Source: Prorocentrum cordatum (lineage: Eukaryota; Sar; Dinophyceae; Prorocentrales; Prorocentraceae). From it: 27,500 nucleotides of DNA. The stretch covers positions 918,665-946,164 of the forward strand of contig CAUYUJ010000891.1 of assembly GCA_963575745.1 (NCBI GenBank), in the 5' to 3' direction. How positions within the stretch are numbered: the first letter of the stretch is position 1; each line of letters begins with the position of its first letter. The translations under genes were made by a program, and so were the position numbers. The notes under the pieces were generated by a model. The model saw only the letters and a program-made list of their open reading frames with translations, did no database searches and was not told the DNA's origin. Shown piece after piece: positions 27,340 to 27,500 of this stretch.

Positions 27340-27500
27340 GGCGTCCTCGTGGAGGCGGTTTTGGATTGTTTTGGGGCCTTGTTTTGGGGCCACTCCTGGG
27401 CTTCTTGGGGCTTCGCTTGGGCCTCTTAGGGGCCTCCTGTTGCTTCTGGGAGGCCTCTTTTGGAGGCCTGGTGGCGGCCTCGGGCTCGGGGTCATCTTGG
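27340..27500 (+). repeat. CTTGG-word array, continues past window end
   Basis: GGGGCCTTG, GGGGCTTCG and GGCCTCTTAGGGGCCTCCTG words of the same family as 3712-4082 and 24618-26770. Confidence 0.7.

Larger units (their letters stand above)
26816..27500 (+). other. Open frame with Asp/Glu tract, runs off window
   Basis: From ATG 26816 (or ATG 26966) the frame stays open to the window end, more than 225 codons. It reads the tandem repeat, then a GAC/GAG microsatellite as long Asp and Glu runs (about 26985-27121), then a Ser-rich part (ESLSRSSSWSLSGSNESVED), then CTTGG-array sequence. Acidic tracts do occur in real nuclear proteins, but the frame is built almost wholly of repeats and the minus strand is also open. 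It is kept as a low-confidence candidate. Confidence 0.2.

Overview
The window looks like nuclear DNA of a dinoflagellate. The key evidence is the 22-nt dinoflagellate spliced-leader sequence (starts TCCGTAGCC, ends TTTTGGCTCAAG). It is exact at 5067-5088 and 20/22 conserved at 21764-21785. GC-rich composition, very abundant triplet microsatellites, few genes, and a LINE-type retroelement with a RanBP2-type zinc finger fit this. The species cannot be determined from the sequence.

Layout. 1-4790: no recognisable gene; dispersed repeats, a 28-bp perfect palindrome inside a foldback, CT and CCT/GGA microsatellites, a ~31-bp minisatellite and a 'CTTGG' array. 5066-10880: one full-length but mutated non-LTR retrotransposon inserted inside a (GGA)n tract, with a 16-17 bp direct repeat at both ends. 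It carries an exact spliced leader at its 5' border, a decayed second leader, ORF1 (zinc finger plus helical region), and ORF2 (APE-like endonuclease, reverse transcriptase, RNase H, C-terminal Cys cluster). ORF2 is broken by stops and frameshifts. The 3' tail has a 12-bp perfect hairpin and no poly(A). 10881-21740: repeats only (GGA, GGGA, GAC/GTC, GA and CGC microsatellites, several foldback elements, 42-bp tandem repeats). 21744-23565: a processed retrocopy of a bestrophin-family anion channel, bounded by an 18-20 bp target-site duplication, with a relict spliced leader at the 5' end and an A-rich tail at the 3' end. Its reading frame is intact except for one TAG. 23566-27500: GC-rich tandem repeats, a higher-order array of CTTGG-word repeats, a 42-43 bp tandem repeat and an acidic low-complexity open frame running off the window edge.

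Both protein-coding units are therefore reverse-transcribed insertions derived from trans-spliced mRNAs. The LINE shows the kind of enzymes (endonuclease, RT, RNase H) that make such copies. The bestrophin insert shows a host mRNA copied back into the genome. Whether this LINE family made the bestrophin copy is not shown: one has a poly(A)-like tail and the other a structured 3' end.
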